NCBI GenBank assembly: GCA_021234155.1
Contig: JAJEKV010000157.1
Span: forward strand, 1,127,473 to 1,191,472
Length of the DNA: 64,000 nt
Source of the DNA: Isoetes taiwanensis
Taxonomy: Eukaryota; Streptophyta; Lycopodiopsida; Isoetales; Isoetaceae
Direction of reading: 5' to 3'
The notes beneath the pieces are model-generated. The model did no database searches. It had not been told where the DNA came from and saw only the letters and a program-made list of their open reading frames with translations. This document shows positions 47,534-58,800 of the stretch, one piece after another. Numbering within the stretch: position 1 is the first letter of the stretch; each line of letters begins with the position of its first letter. The translations under genes and the position numbers were made by a program.

Positions 47534-48320
47534 CCCTCCCACCCACCCTCTTGCATAATGATGATCTCTTGGTTTTCTTAATTGAGCCTTGTATCAAGAC
47601 AGTTTCCATGCCACTTCCTCTTTGTTTGATATCCTTGCTTGACTCTTTTGACTCCTTGTGGGTGGGAAGTGCCACTTGCTATTGTACTATTTGAGGAGTG
47701 TGGCCTCGTGCCAGTTTTGTTGATATGTACGGTGGGAGCTTCACCTTCATGCTAGTTTTTGGTTGGCCCTCGTGCTTGTGTTAGGAGACCCTCGTGCCGG
47801 TGGACTTGGTTGTGACTTATGGCCCTCGTGCGTCTTTGTTAGAGAGTGTAGTTTTTGGCCCTCGTGCCAAGGATGGATGGCCCTCGTGCCAGGTTTTGGA
47901 AGAGACCCTAGTGTCTTATGGATGGCCCTCGTGCCAGGTTTTGGAAGAGACCCTAGTGTCTTGATTTGTTTTTATGAGGTTTTCTTTGAGGCCTTCTTGT
48001 TCCATTTGCTTATTTGGAGTTCGTTTTTTGTTGTGGAGTGTCTTCTGGCATTTACTAGTTGACTTGGAGCTTGTTGGCTTTATCAATCTATTGCAGAGAT
48101 GCGGCTACTACGATGGTTTGGAGTTTGTTGGAAGACTTGCAACCTAGCTATTTGCGAAGAGAGCCCGCACTGTGCTTCCTTAGTGTGATCAGTTTATTCA
48201 GTTATTGTTGTACTTGTACAGTTTAGTTCCCTATTTGGTTAGTGACTCTATTATGGTCAGGGTTTTTCCTCGAAAACCCGAAAGGGCGAGGTTTTTTAAT
48301 CCCGGCTATAATGGTTTCAC
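47534..48320 (+). other. spacer between A2 and B2 with GGCCCTCGTGCC repeats
   Basis: GGCCCTCGTGCC-like words recur about seven times between 47705 and 47935. A ~51-bp block (GGTTTTGGAAGAGACCCTAG) is duplicated in tandem near 47890 and 47940. No domain seen. Confidence 0.6.
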
Positions 48321-48321
48321 T

Positions 48322-48506
48322 GCCATTGTATTCTGGTTTACATTGTATTCTGGTTTATATATAGTGGAGATGTCCAGATTGTATTCTGATTTATATATAG
48401 TGGAGATTGTATTCTGGTTTATATATAGTGGAGATGTCCAGATGTGGCTTTTCTTAGCATTGTATTCTAGTTTATATATAGTGGAGATGTCCAGATGTGG
48501 CTTTTC
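48322..48506 (+). repeat. extra truncated B-type copies in tandem
   Basis: At least four partial copies of the B start (CATTGTATTCTGGTTTATAT then AGTGGAGATGTCCAGA) of varying length precede the full B2. Confidence 0.8.
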
Positions 48507-48645
48507 TTTCAGCATTGTATTCTGGTTTATATATAGTGGAGATGTCCAGATGTGGCTTTTCTTTCAGCTTGTCTCTTCCTCTCTCTCTCCCTTATCTAGT
48601 TTTGACAATTGAATTTATCTTCGTATTATGATAAGAAGATAAATG
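48507..48645 (+). repeat. B2 split direct repeat
   Basis: 139 bp. It ends GATAAATG and passes directly into the array (TGAAAAAAACTCTACTCG). Confidence 0.9.
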
Positions 48646-49086
48646 TGAAAAAAACTCTACTCGATTCTTTTAATGTTGTTATTTTGCAGTTTGTCGTGGT
48701 TGTTTTGTGTCACATCCAGCATCAGTCTTAGAGAACATTTAAAATGTCTATTAGATTCTATTCTATTCTACCTTCTTAGAGAACATTCAAGATGTCTATT
48801 GAATTCTATTCTAGCAATGTGGTAGATAATCAAATCTTGCCAAAGGCATTTGATTATAGGAGTGATTTCAGAGGTAGTTTTCGTGGGTATAGTGCTTTTC
48901 TTCGTTTTATATGAAGCATAATGCAAGAAAGTTTTTCTACATCTATTTGCATTCTCTAAATGAAGTTGAGAGGGGCATTGAAGTTGGTAGACACTAGGGC
49001 AGCATTGGCTTGCGTGAGGCAAGAACTTGGTATTCTGTTGCATCTGAACAAACTAAAAGATGTTCAATACAATGATTGTTATCAAG

Positions 49087-49158
49087 ATCAGAGTGGCGCA
49101 GCGGAAGCGTGGTGGGCCCATAACCCACAGGTCCCAAGATCGAAACTTGGCTCTGATA
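49087..49158 (+). tRNA. tRNA-iMet(CAU), intact
   Basis: 72 nt, canonical in every arm, with A box TGGCGCAGCGG, B box GATCGAAAC and a T-run from about 49160. It is the first complete tRNA to the right of the YR element. Confidence 0.95.
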
Positions 49159-49750
49159 GTTTATTTTTCTTTTTTTTTTTTTTTTTTTTTTTATTTCTAG
49201 AAACTGTCTTGATTTGTGATTAACAATTGTCCTCCAATAAGTGTGGGGTTGTAACTCATTCAATGTTCATCCTATATTGTCTCATGACCATCTTGAATCT
49301 TTTTTAATGTGAAAAAAACTCTACTCGATTCTTTTAATATTGTTATTTTGCAGTTTGTCGTGGTTGTTTTGTGTCACATCGAGCATCAGTCTTAGAGAAC
49401 ATTTAAAATGTCTATTAGATTCTATTCTATTCTACCTTCTTAGAGAACATTCAAGATGTCTATTGAATTCTATTCTAGCGATGTGGTAGATAATCAAATC
49501 TTGCCAAAGGCATTTGATTATAGGAGTGATTTCAGAGGTAGTTTTCGTGGCTATAGTGCTTTTGTTCATTTTATATGAAGCATAATGCAAGAAAGTTTTT
49601 CTACATCTATGTGCATTCTCTAAATGAAGTTGAGAGGGGCATTGGAGTTGGTAGACATTAGGGCAGCATTGACTTGCGCGAGGCAAGAACTTGGTATTCT
49701 GTTGCATCTAAACAAACTAAAAGATATTCAATACACTAATTGTTATCAAG

Positions 49751-49822
49751 ATCAGAGTGGCGCAGCGGAAGCGTGGTGGGCCCATAACCCACAGGTCCCA
49801 AGATCAAAACTTGGCTTTGATA
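49751..49822 (+). tRNA. tRNA-iMet(CAU), two base changes
   Basis: 72 nt. T loop ATCAAAA and 3' strand CTTTGAT (a G:U pair replaces G:C). D and anticodon arms are canonical. Confidence 0.8.
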
Positions 49823-50411
49823 GTTTATTTTTCCTTTTTTTGTTTTTTTTTTAATTTCTAGAAATCGTCTTGATTTGTGATTATCAATTGTCATCCGATA
49901 AGTGTGGGGTTGTAACTCATTCAATGTTCATCCTATATTGTCTCATGACCATCTTGAATCTTTTTTAATGTGAAAAAAACTCTACTCGATTCTTTTAATG
50001 TTGTTATTTTGCAGTTTGTCGTGGTTGTTTTGTGTCACATCCAGCATCAGTCTTAGAGAACATTTAAAATGTCTATTAGATTCTATTCTATTCTACCTTC
50101 TTAGAGAACATTCAAGATGTCTATTGAATTCTATTCTAGCAATGTGGTAGATAATCAAATCTTGCCAAAGGCATTTGATTATAGGAGTGATTTCAGAGGT
50201 AGTTTTCGTGGCTATAGTGCTTTTGTTCATTTTATATGAAGCATAATGCAAGAAAGTTTTTCTACATCTATGTGCATTCTCTAAATGAAGTTGAGAGGGG
50301 CATTGGAGTTGGTAGACATTAGGGCAGCATTGGCTTGCGCGAGGCAAGAACTTGGTATTCTGTTGCATCTAAACAAACTAAAAGATATTCAATACACTAA
50401 TTGTTATCAAG

Positions 50412-50485
50412 ATCGAGAGTGGTAACTCAATGAAGCGTGGTGGACCCATAACCCACAGGTCCCAAGATCAAAACTTGGCTCGATA
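50412..50485 (+). pseudogene. degenerate tRNA-iMet copy
   Basis: 5' strand ATCGAGAG, D arm GGTAACTCAATGAAGCG, a stem mismatch in the anticodon arm (GTGGA), T loop ATCAAAA, 3' strand CTCGAT. Confidence 0.8.
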
Positions 50486-51321
50486 GTTTATTTTCCCTTT
50501 TTTTTTTTTTTCCGAAGATTAGATTCTATTCTGTCTTGATTTGTGATTATCAATTGTCCTTCGATAAGTGTGGGGTTGTAACTCATTCAATGTGCATCCT
50601 ATATTGTCTCATGACCACCTTGAAAATTTTTAATCAAAAAAAAAACTCTACTCGATTCTTCTAATGTTGTTATTTTGCGGTTTGTAAAAGTGGTGGTTTT
50701 GTGTCACATCCGATGTTCGTTCAAGTCTTAGAGAACATTTAAAATTTCTATTAGATTCTATTCTACTCTACCTTTTTAGAGAACATTCAAGATGTCTATT
50801 GAATTCTATTCTAGCAATGTGGTAGATAATCAAATCTTGCTAACACATCGATTCTTTTAATGTTGTTATTTTGGCTTTGTTAGTCTTAGAGAACATTTAA
50901 AATTTCTATTAGATTCTATTCTACTCTACCTTTTTAGAGAACATTCAAGATGTCTATTGAATTCTATTCTAGCAATGTGGTAGATAATCAAATCTTGCTA
51001 AAGGCATTTGATTATAGGAGTGATAGAGGTTTTGCTATAGTGCTTTTGTTCATTTTATATGAAGCATAATGCAAGAAAGTTTTTCTACATCTATGTGCAT
51101 TCTCTAAATGAAGTTTAGAGGGGCATTGAAGTTGGTAGACACTAGGGCAGCATTGGCTTGCGTGAGGCAAGAACTTGGTATTCTGTTGCATCTGAACAAA
51201 AAGGTAGTCATGATTCAATATAGGATGCACATTGAATGAGTTATAACTCCACACTTATCGGAGAAATTGATAATCACAAATCAAGACAGTTTCTGGGGAA
51301 AAAAAAAAAAGGAAAAAAAAC

Positions 51322-51393
51322 TATCAGAGCCAAGTTTCGATCTTAGGACCTGTGGGTTATGGGCCCACCACGCTTCCGCTGCGCCACTCTGAT
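51322..51393 (-). tRNA. tRNA-iMet(CAU), one T-stem change
   Basis: 72 nt. T stem CTAAG/CTTGG (a U:G pair). All other positions are canonical. A T-run follows on the minus strand. Confidence 0.85.
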
Positions 51394-51966
51394 CTTGATA
51401 ACAATTAGTGTATTGAACATCTTTTAGTTTGTTCAGATGCAACAGAATACCTAGTTCTTGCCTCGCGCAAGCCAATGCTGCCCTAATGTCTACCAACTCC
51501 AACTTCATTTAGAGAATGCACATAGATGTAGAAAAACTTTCTTGCATTATGCTTCATATAAAACGAATAAAAGCACTATAGCCACGAAAACTACCTCTGA
51601 AATCACTCCTATAATCAAATGCCTTTGGCAAGATTTGATTATCTACCACATTGCTAGAATAGAATTCAATAGACATCTTGAATGTTCTCTAAAAAGGGAG
51701 AGTAGAATAGAATCTAATAGAAATTTTAAATGTTCTCTAAGACGAATGCTGGATATGACACAAAACGACCACGACAAACTGCAAAATAACAATATTAGAA
51801 GAATCGAGTAGACTTTTTTTCACATTAAAAATTTTCAAGGTGGTCATGAGACAATATAGGATGCACATTGAATGAGTTACAACCCCACACTTGTCGGAGG
51901 ACAATTGATAATCACAAATCAAGACAGTTTCTAGAAATAAAAAAAAATAAAGAAAGGGAAAAAAAC

Positions 51967-52036
51967 TATCAGAGCCAAGTTTCGATCTTGGGACCTGTGG
52001 GTTATGGGCCCACCATGCCAGCGCCGCCACTTTAAT
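51967..52036 (-). pseudogene. degenerate tRNA-iMet copy
   Basis: 5' strand ATTAAAG and D arm GGCGGCGCTGGCATGG. The anticodon arm, T arm and CTCTGAT are canonical. Confidence 0.8.
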
Positions 52037-52620
52037 CTTGATAACAATCAATATTGAACATCTTTTAGTTTGTTCGGATATACCGTAATACCAAGTTCTT
52101 GCCTCGCGCAAGCCAATCTTTGCCCTAATGTCTACCAACTCCAATGCCCCTCTCAACTTCATTTAGAGAATGCACATAGATGTAGAAAAACTTTCTTGCA
52201 TTATGCTTCATATAAAACGAATAAAAGCACTATAGCCCATTAAAAACTACCCTCTGAAATCACTCCTATAATCAAATGCCTTTGGCAAGATTTGATTATC
52301 TACCACATTGCTAGAATAGAATTCAATAGACATCTTGAATGTTCTCTAAGAAGGTAGAGTAGAATAGAATCTAATAGAAATTTTAAATGTTCTCTAAGAC
52401 GAATGCTGGATGTGACACAAAACAACCACGACAAACTGCAAAATAACAACATTAGAAGAATCGAGTAGAGTTTTTTTCACATTAAAAATTTTCAAGGTGG
52501 TCATGAGACAATATAGGATGCACATTGAATGAGTTACAACTCCACACTTATCGGAGGACAATTGATAATCACAAATCAAGACAGTTTCTGGGAAAAAAAA
52601 AAAAAAAAAGGGAAAAAAAC

Positions 52621-52692
52621 TATCAGAGCCAAGTTTCGATCTTGGGACCTGTGGGTTATGGGCCCACCACGCTTCCGCTGTGCCACTCTGAT
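52621..52692 (-). tRNA. tRNA-iMet(CAU), one D-stem change
   Basis: 72 nt, GCAC for GCGC in the D stem, else canonical. T-run present. Confidence 0.85.
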
Positions 52693-53244
52693 CTTGATAA
52701 CAATTAGTGTATTGAACATCTTTTAGTTTGTTCAGATATAACAGAATACCAAGTTCTTGCCTCGCGCAAGCCAATGCTGCCCTAATGTCTACCAACTCCA
52801 ATGCCCCTCTCAACTTCATTTAGAGAATGCACATAGATGTAGAAAAACTTTCTTGCATTATGCTTCATATAAAACGAATAAAAGCACTATAGCCACGAAA
52901 ACTACCTCTGAAATCACTCCTATAATCAAATGCCTTTGGCAAGATTTGATTATCTACCACATTGCTAGAATAGAATTCAATAGACATCTTGAATGTTCTC
53001 TAAAAAGGGAGAGTAGAATAGAATCTAATAGAAATTTTAAATGTTCTCTAAGACGAATGCTGGATGTGACACAAAACAACCACGACAAACTGCAAAATAA
53101 CAACATTAGAAGAATCGAGTAGAGTTTTTTTTCACATTAAAAATTTTCAAAGTGGTCATGAGACAATATAGGATGCACATTGAATGAGTTACAACTCCAC
53201 ACTTATCGGAGGACAATTGATAATCACAAATCAAAGGTTTCTAG

Positions 53245-53275
<31 letters not shown>

Positions 53276-53284
53276 GAAAAAAAC

Positions 53285-53356
53285 TATCAGAGCCAAGTTT
53301 CGATCTTGGGACCTGTGGGTTATGGGCCAACCACGCTTTCGCTGCGCCACTCTGAT
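53285..53356 (-). tRNA. tRNA-iMet(CAU), two base changes
   Basis: 72 nt. Anticodon stem GTTGG/CCCAC has one mismatch, and the D loop is AGCGAAA. Acceptor and T arm are canonical. Confidence 0.75.
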
Positions 53357-53938
53357 CTTGATAACAATCAGTGTATTGAACATCTTTTAGTTTGTTCAGA
53401 TATAACAGAATACCAAGTTCTTGCCTCGCGCAAGCCAATGCTGCCCTAATGTCTACCAACTCCAATGCCCCTCTCAACTTCATTTAGAGAATGCACATAG
53501 ATGTAGAAAAACTTTCTTGCATTATGCTTCATATAAAACGAATAAAAGCACTATAGCCACGAAAACTAACTCTGAAATCACTCCTATAATCAAATGCCTT
53601 TGGCAAGATTTGATTATCTACCACATTGCTAGAATAGAATTCAATAGACATCTTGAATGTTCTCTAAAAAGGGAGAGTAGAATAGAATCTAATAGAAATT
53701 TTAAATGTTCTCTAAGGCTAATGTTGGATGTGACACAAAACAACCGACAAACCGCAAAATAACAACATTAGAAGAATCGAGTAGAGTTTTTTTCACATTA
53801 AAATTTTCAAGGTGGTCATGAGACAATATAGGATGCACATTGAATGAGTTACAACCCCACACTTATCGGAGGACAATTGATAATCACAAATCAAGACAGT
53901 TTCTAGAAAAAAAAAAAAAAAAAAAAAGGAAAATAAAC

Positions 53939-54010
53939 TATCGAGCCAAGTTTCGATCTTGGGACTGTGGGTTATGGGCCCACCACGCTTCCATTTGCGC
54001 CACCTTTGAT
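53939..54010 (-). pseudogene. degenerate tRNA-iMet copy
   Basis: 5' strand ATCAAAG with an extra G, D arm GGCGCAAATGGAAGCG, variable region one base short (ACAGTCCC), 3' strand CTCGAT. Confidence 0.8.
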
Positions 54011-54375
54011 CTTGATAACAATTAGTGTATTGAACATCTTTTAGTTTGTTCAGATATAACGTAATACCAAGTTCTTGCCTCTCAAGCCAAGCCAATGTTT
54101 GCCCTAATGTCTACCAACTCCAATGCCCCTCTCAACTTCATTTAGAGAATGCACATAGATGTAGAAAAACTTTCTTGCATTATGCTTCATATAAAACGAA
54201 TAAAAGCACTATAGCCCACGAAAACTACCTCTGAAATCACTCCTATAATCAAATGCCTTTGGCAAGATTTGATTATCTACCACATTGCTAGAATAGAATT
54301 CAATAGACATCTTGAATGTTCTCTAAAAAGGTAGAGTAGAATAGAATCTAATAGAAATTTTAAATGTTCTCTAAG

Positions 54376-55800
54376 ATTTGAAGGGAGGGGTGGTTGGATG
54401 TGGTTGTTGGCTAGGAAATGTTGCAATAAACCGCAATGGTAACAACATTACAAGAATGATTAGTGGTGAGATTTTTGCTAGATTGGATAAAAATTTTCAA
54501 GGTGGTCATGAGACAATATAGGATGCAATTGCAAATGAAATGAGTTAAACCGACACTCTTGAATGCAACAATTGATAATCACACTCTTTAGTGGTCAATG
54601 GATTTTTATAAACATGTACTTATTCTCAATATGGCTACAAGCCAAGTTTCCATGTTGGGGCACATTATGTGGTGTTAAAATGTGATTGTCTAAGATAACA
54701 AAGGCCGTGAAGAAGTTTGTATGATCTGAATTATGCAAGGACATGGTAGTTTGCAATGAAGACCGAAATGATGAATCATGGCTTTAGAAAAACTTTCTTG
54801 ATTTGGATGGGGATAAATAATCTTTGCCCTAATGTCTTTTAATGTCTAGCTACAATGTATTATTTAGAGAATGGCATGTAGTTAGATGTGGAAGTGTTCA
54901 TTTAGTTGCTTTGTTGCTAGAGAGACAACCTATAAAATGCAAAGGTATTATATTGAAGTGTGTCTTTCATTGTGTTGTTGCTAGAGAGACATGAGTATGC
55001 ATCTGAACTATTGTGGAAGAACATGTTATTGTTTCAAACTTTAAAAAGTTATAGTTGAATTGAAATGATTTGGAGGGAGGGATGCATTTCAACTTTGAAT
55101 CATTGTGCATGTTTAATATGGTCTTCATGGCATAGAAATTTAACAAAGAAGTTTGTTTCGTTGCATTGTTGCTAGGGGAGAGGACTACAAATCTAAACTA
55201 TTATCAAGCAAAGAGAGATAAAGTGCTATGAATGTTTAAAATCTTAGAATGTTAAAATTGAATTGAACTTATGGAGGGAAAGATGCATTTCGACTTTGAA
55301 ACATTGCCAATATTTAATATAGTGTATATGCATCCTTTATTATAAAGTTTTAGTGTATGTCGTGCATAAAACCCTAAAACTTTTCGAGTAGAACATTTGA
55401 TGAAATCAATGGAAGAGATGAAATCGTAAGATTCTAGGGTTTTTTTTTTTTTTTAGCATCAAGCGAACTATGGTGGCTCGACCCATGGTGATGGTGGCGT
55501 ATGCAAAAGGATGCAGAAATCGGGGGTGGTTCGAATTTCGGATGTGATGAAGGCTCAATTAGGACGAAGATATGGTGCAAGCGGTTTTTTCTTGCAAAAA
55601 GAAAGCGGCAAATCGCCGTGAGCACCAAAGTCGAGCACTAGACCTCCTGCGAAATCATAGTGCTCCTAGGGTAGGGTGTGTAGTCGAAATCAATTCATTT
55701 AGAGAATGCACATAGATGGAAAAAATTTTCTTGGGGAATATCTTCATAAAACACAAGGGCAAAAAAGGATTGAAGACTATAGCCAATTTTCGGTCAAAAA
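54376..55800. other. mosaic edge of the reverse array
   Basis: Blocks of unit sequence in unit order (AAAATTTTCAAGGTGGTCAT near 54489, CTTTGCCCTAATGTCT near 54831, TTTAGAGAATGCACATAGAT near 55698) lie between unrelated DNA. No tRNA can be recognised here. A diverged ~190-bp duplication (GTTGCTAG...GATGCATTTC) covers about 54960-55330. Confidence 0.6.
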
Positions 55801-58800
55801 TATTTGTGCAAAAAGTTACAACCCCGGATCAATTGATCCTCTATATTGTAATTTTGTTCTCTTACTTCTTTTTGCTCCTTTAGACTTTTGAGCAATTTTT
55901 TTTCTTGATACAAAGATTACGATTCGATGTACAATTATGTATTTTGAATTTGAATGCATTTTAGTCTTCCAACAATTGGGCAATGCATGGCTATCTAAAT
56001 CTTCGCCGATTAAATGTTCCGTTCAAAACGTATTGATTGATTGCTTTGCATGATAAACAAGTGCAAATAACATAGTCTCTTGCATATGGGTTAGGTCTCT
56101 CACATTGACAAAAATGTATAAAAAGCAATATAAAATATTAAACTGGCGTGTACTTTGGTCTTTCGGGCACACCATCTCGAAGGTCACTCCCGGCCGCAAT
56201 CACAAAAATAAAGGCTCGGCAAATCTTTGATATGAGGGGAATCCTACCGTGGAGGTTGACCTCTCTGGACAAACAAGGGGGACACGATAGTGAAATGCTA
56301 TTCAAGTGGTGCTTCCACAGAATGTAAGTTGTTTTGTTGATATGAAAATGAATTAATAATAGACAAGGCTTTTCTTGCTAAAAGCTCTCTTTATTTAAAT
56401 TAGTTGGATTCTTTCATGAGATTATACTTTGTCAACGTAATGCCAATAAGTCAATACTATCTGATTAGATGGGAATGGATGGAACTATTGTCTTGAGGGT
56501 TGAAAGTCGTGACAGCATAAATTATCTAAGAAGAACCCAGATTTTTTTCAATTATGTATATTGAGTAGTGAAAGCGTGGTAAAAATCTAACTTCTTTGAA
56601 CTTGAGTCGTATGTAAAATAATTCGTGTTCTCAAGAATGGGATGTAATGTTTATTGAAAATTGTTGTAGAAATTAAGGAGAAATCATATGATAGTTTGAA
56701 TGAACTAAAAGGGAATTTTGACAAAACGAAAACAAGGTAAGTTTGCATTGGAAACTTTGACAAAAAAAATGCTCTATCATCATCCGCTATCAAGTTAGCA
56801 ATAAGTTAATGTGATGCGTAATGCGATCTTGGTGCCAATGCTATTTTTTTCACATTAAAAAGTTTGCAAAGCCGGTGCGAGAGAAAAAGAGGTATGAATG
56901 TTCCTTTGAGGTTGCAATGGATGAATCCAGTGGGCAACTCGTGTTTATACAATTGGTTAGATTTAGAATTCCTTTATCAAGACATTTCTTGAAAAAAAAA
57001 GGGAACACAAAATTAGTCTTGCTGTTCCGGCCTTTTTTAATATTATCAATGGTGGAAGCCATCTTTGGAAATAAGCTAAGCTCAAAGGTTGATCTTGATG
57101 TAGAAGGTTTTTTTTATTTATAAGACACGATACTATTGTTGCTACATTTTAGGTCATCCAATGTCATGTTTTGTGGCATGCCAATTTTTTATTTTTTAAT
57201 GCCAAAAGATCGTGTCCCTTGAAAATTCCATGGTGCCCCACCAATGGTGGGCAATTTACTAGTTTTAGTTATTATTGTAGACATGCAAAAAGTAACTTGA
57301 AGGAGAAAATCTAGTAATATGGGAATTAAGGCACACGATACATGGGCTAATGGCTATATGATTTTTATTTCATTGTCCTAACTATCACTTTTCTATTAGT
57401 TTTGGCTACGTGCTAAATGAGACTACAACTCCAGAATGTTGCTCATTCATGGTAAAACATCTAAAAGGTCTACTCAAGCACCTCTAAAACCTTTCATGTT
57501 TTCATTTGATAATGATTCACATGTTGCAAGTACAATTTTCATATTTTTCTTGTCTTTGCTCATAAGTGTTGTTGCTATCAAATTGATAATAAGGTTTGCA
57601 TCTTTTTGGATAAAATATGATTTGGTGCATTTAATAGTGGTAATACTTGCATGCATTAGGTTGTCTTATGTAACGACCAAATTATCTTACCAATGTGGTG
57701 TTCCAAGGGTGATCAAAGTGCAATGTCTGAATATCCAAACTCGGGACATGTACACACCGAGAAAACAAGCCATCCTCCATTGAATGGCCAACCAATGAGA
57801 TGACCTTATCTCAAAAGTGTCAACCCAAGATAATATAAATTAGGATCCAATATTCTCAATAAAATGTTGGGAAAATGCATTGGAAGCATAGAAAACACAT
57901 AGCATACAAAAAAAAATAACAAATAGCAAGAACTATGGTAAAATATTAACCTCATAACATCAATCAAAGTTCAATGTCAACTTTGTTGAACAACACAAAA
58001 CCTACAACAAACATATCTTCTTAAGAAAATTCATTTCAAACATCACCTAAAAACAAAGATATTAGAATCGATAATGAAAGGGAATGAAGTACATTTTGAT
58101 ATGACCCCTAAGTTCAAGGTGTCAATTGCTAGAACTTCTTCAAGCAATAATTTCTATTTAGAGAATCATGATGTAGAGAATTTATCAAATAAAAAAAATG
58201 GCTTTACAAATAGTTCAAAGATACAATAAATCGGAAGCTTTAGCTTGAAAATAGCATTCTCCATTAAGAGTTTTAAAATAGACCATATCAATGGTGTCTT
58301 CAAAGTATATAAAACGCTAAGCATATAAACTAACTTTAACGATGGTGATGCCAATCGCCATCAATGACAATTTGAAGAGCATAGCCATTCAATTTGATGC
58401 ATATGAGAAAGAGACCTACAACTTGATATAAGGTTTTAGCCAAGTTTTGATCTTGATGTAATCTTTCTTTTGTAGAGTTTCTCCATTAATTACATACCTA
58501 GTTTTTTATTGACCTAGAAATCAATAGACAATCACGGGCCTTGGGACAAAATGTTCCCTTCAATAATTTGAATCTAATATGCTTCAATATTTTATAAAAG
58601 CTTGACAAGTCGCCCTATAAAAGGAACAAAAAGCCCTAATGCCCTTTTCCACTAAAAATTTAGCCATGGAAGTCCACAATAAGAAGAGTGAATAAGTGAA
58701 TGAAATCCCATTGGGGATAAGAAGAACATTACTCAATTTGTAGATTTCAAACCCCAAAATGGGCCAAGAAATATCGGATCAGGGAGGAATAGGGATCAAA

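Larger units (their letters stand above)
32084..48645 (+). mobile_element. tyrosine-recombinase retrotransposon (PAT/Ngaro-like) carrying a nested gypsy element
   Basis: A degenerate YR retroelement of ~6.3 kb once the nested 10.2 kb element is set aside. Order: A1 repeat, leader, gag-like region with zinc knuckle, RT (YVDD), RNase H plus the downstream conserved region, tyrosine recombinase, then B1-A2-B2. The split direct repeats are exact in length (A 147 bp, B 139 bp) and B1 abuts A2, which is diagnostic of PAT- and Ngaro-type YR elements (established for the order). There are no LTRs and no target duplication. The element integrates by recombinase at a short shared AATGT. It interrupts an array unit at TTTTAATG/TGAAAAAAACT. 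The reading frames show several shifts and stops, part of which may be consensus error. Confidence 0.85.
48646..51200 (+). repeat. tRNA-iMet tandem array, forward block 3
   Basis: Resumes the unit cut at 32083. tRNA starts are at 49087, 49751 and 50412. After 50700 two shortened units follow: one is cut after GATAATCAAATCTTGCTAA near 50840 and lacks its tRNA half, and the next ends at about 51200 just before its tRNA. Confidence 0.93.
51201..54375 (-). repeat. tRNA-iMet tandem array, reverse block 1
   Basis: The same unit on the opposite strand, about five units with tRNA copies at 51322, 51967, 52621, 53285 and 53939. The forward block ends with CTGTTGCATCTGAACAAA and the reverse block begins AGGTAGTCATGATTCAATAT, so the arms converge. 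Confidence 0.93.

Noticed and set aside
55434-55628. 64-codon open frame on the minus strand near an AAACCCTAAAA word
   Set aside because: It ends in the poly-T run (poly-Lys) and has no recognisable domain. The AAACCCTA word is single, so it is not telomeric.
57436-57783. 115-codon open frame with a hydrophobic middle
   Set aside because: AT-rich sequence readily gives Phe/Ile/Leu runs. No family resemblance, no neighbouring gene structure, no second exon.
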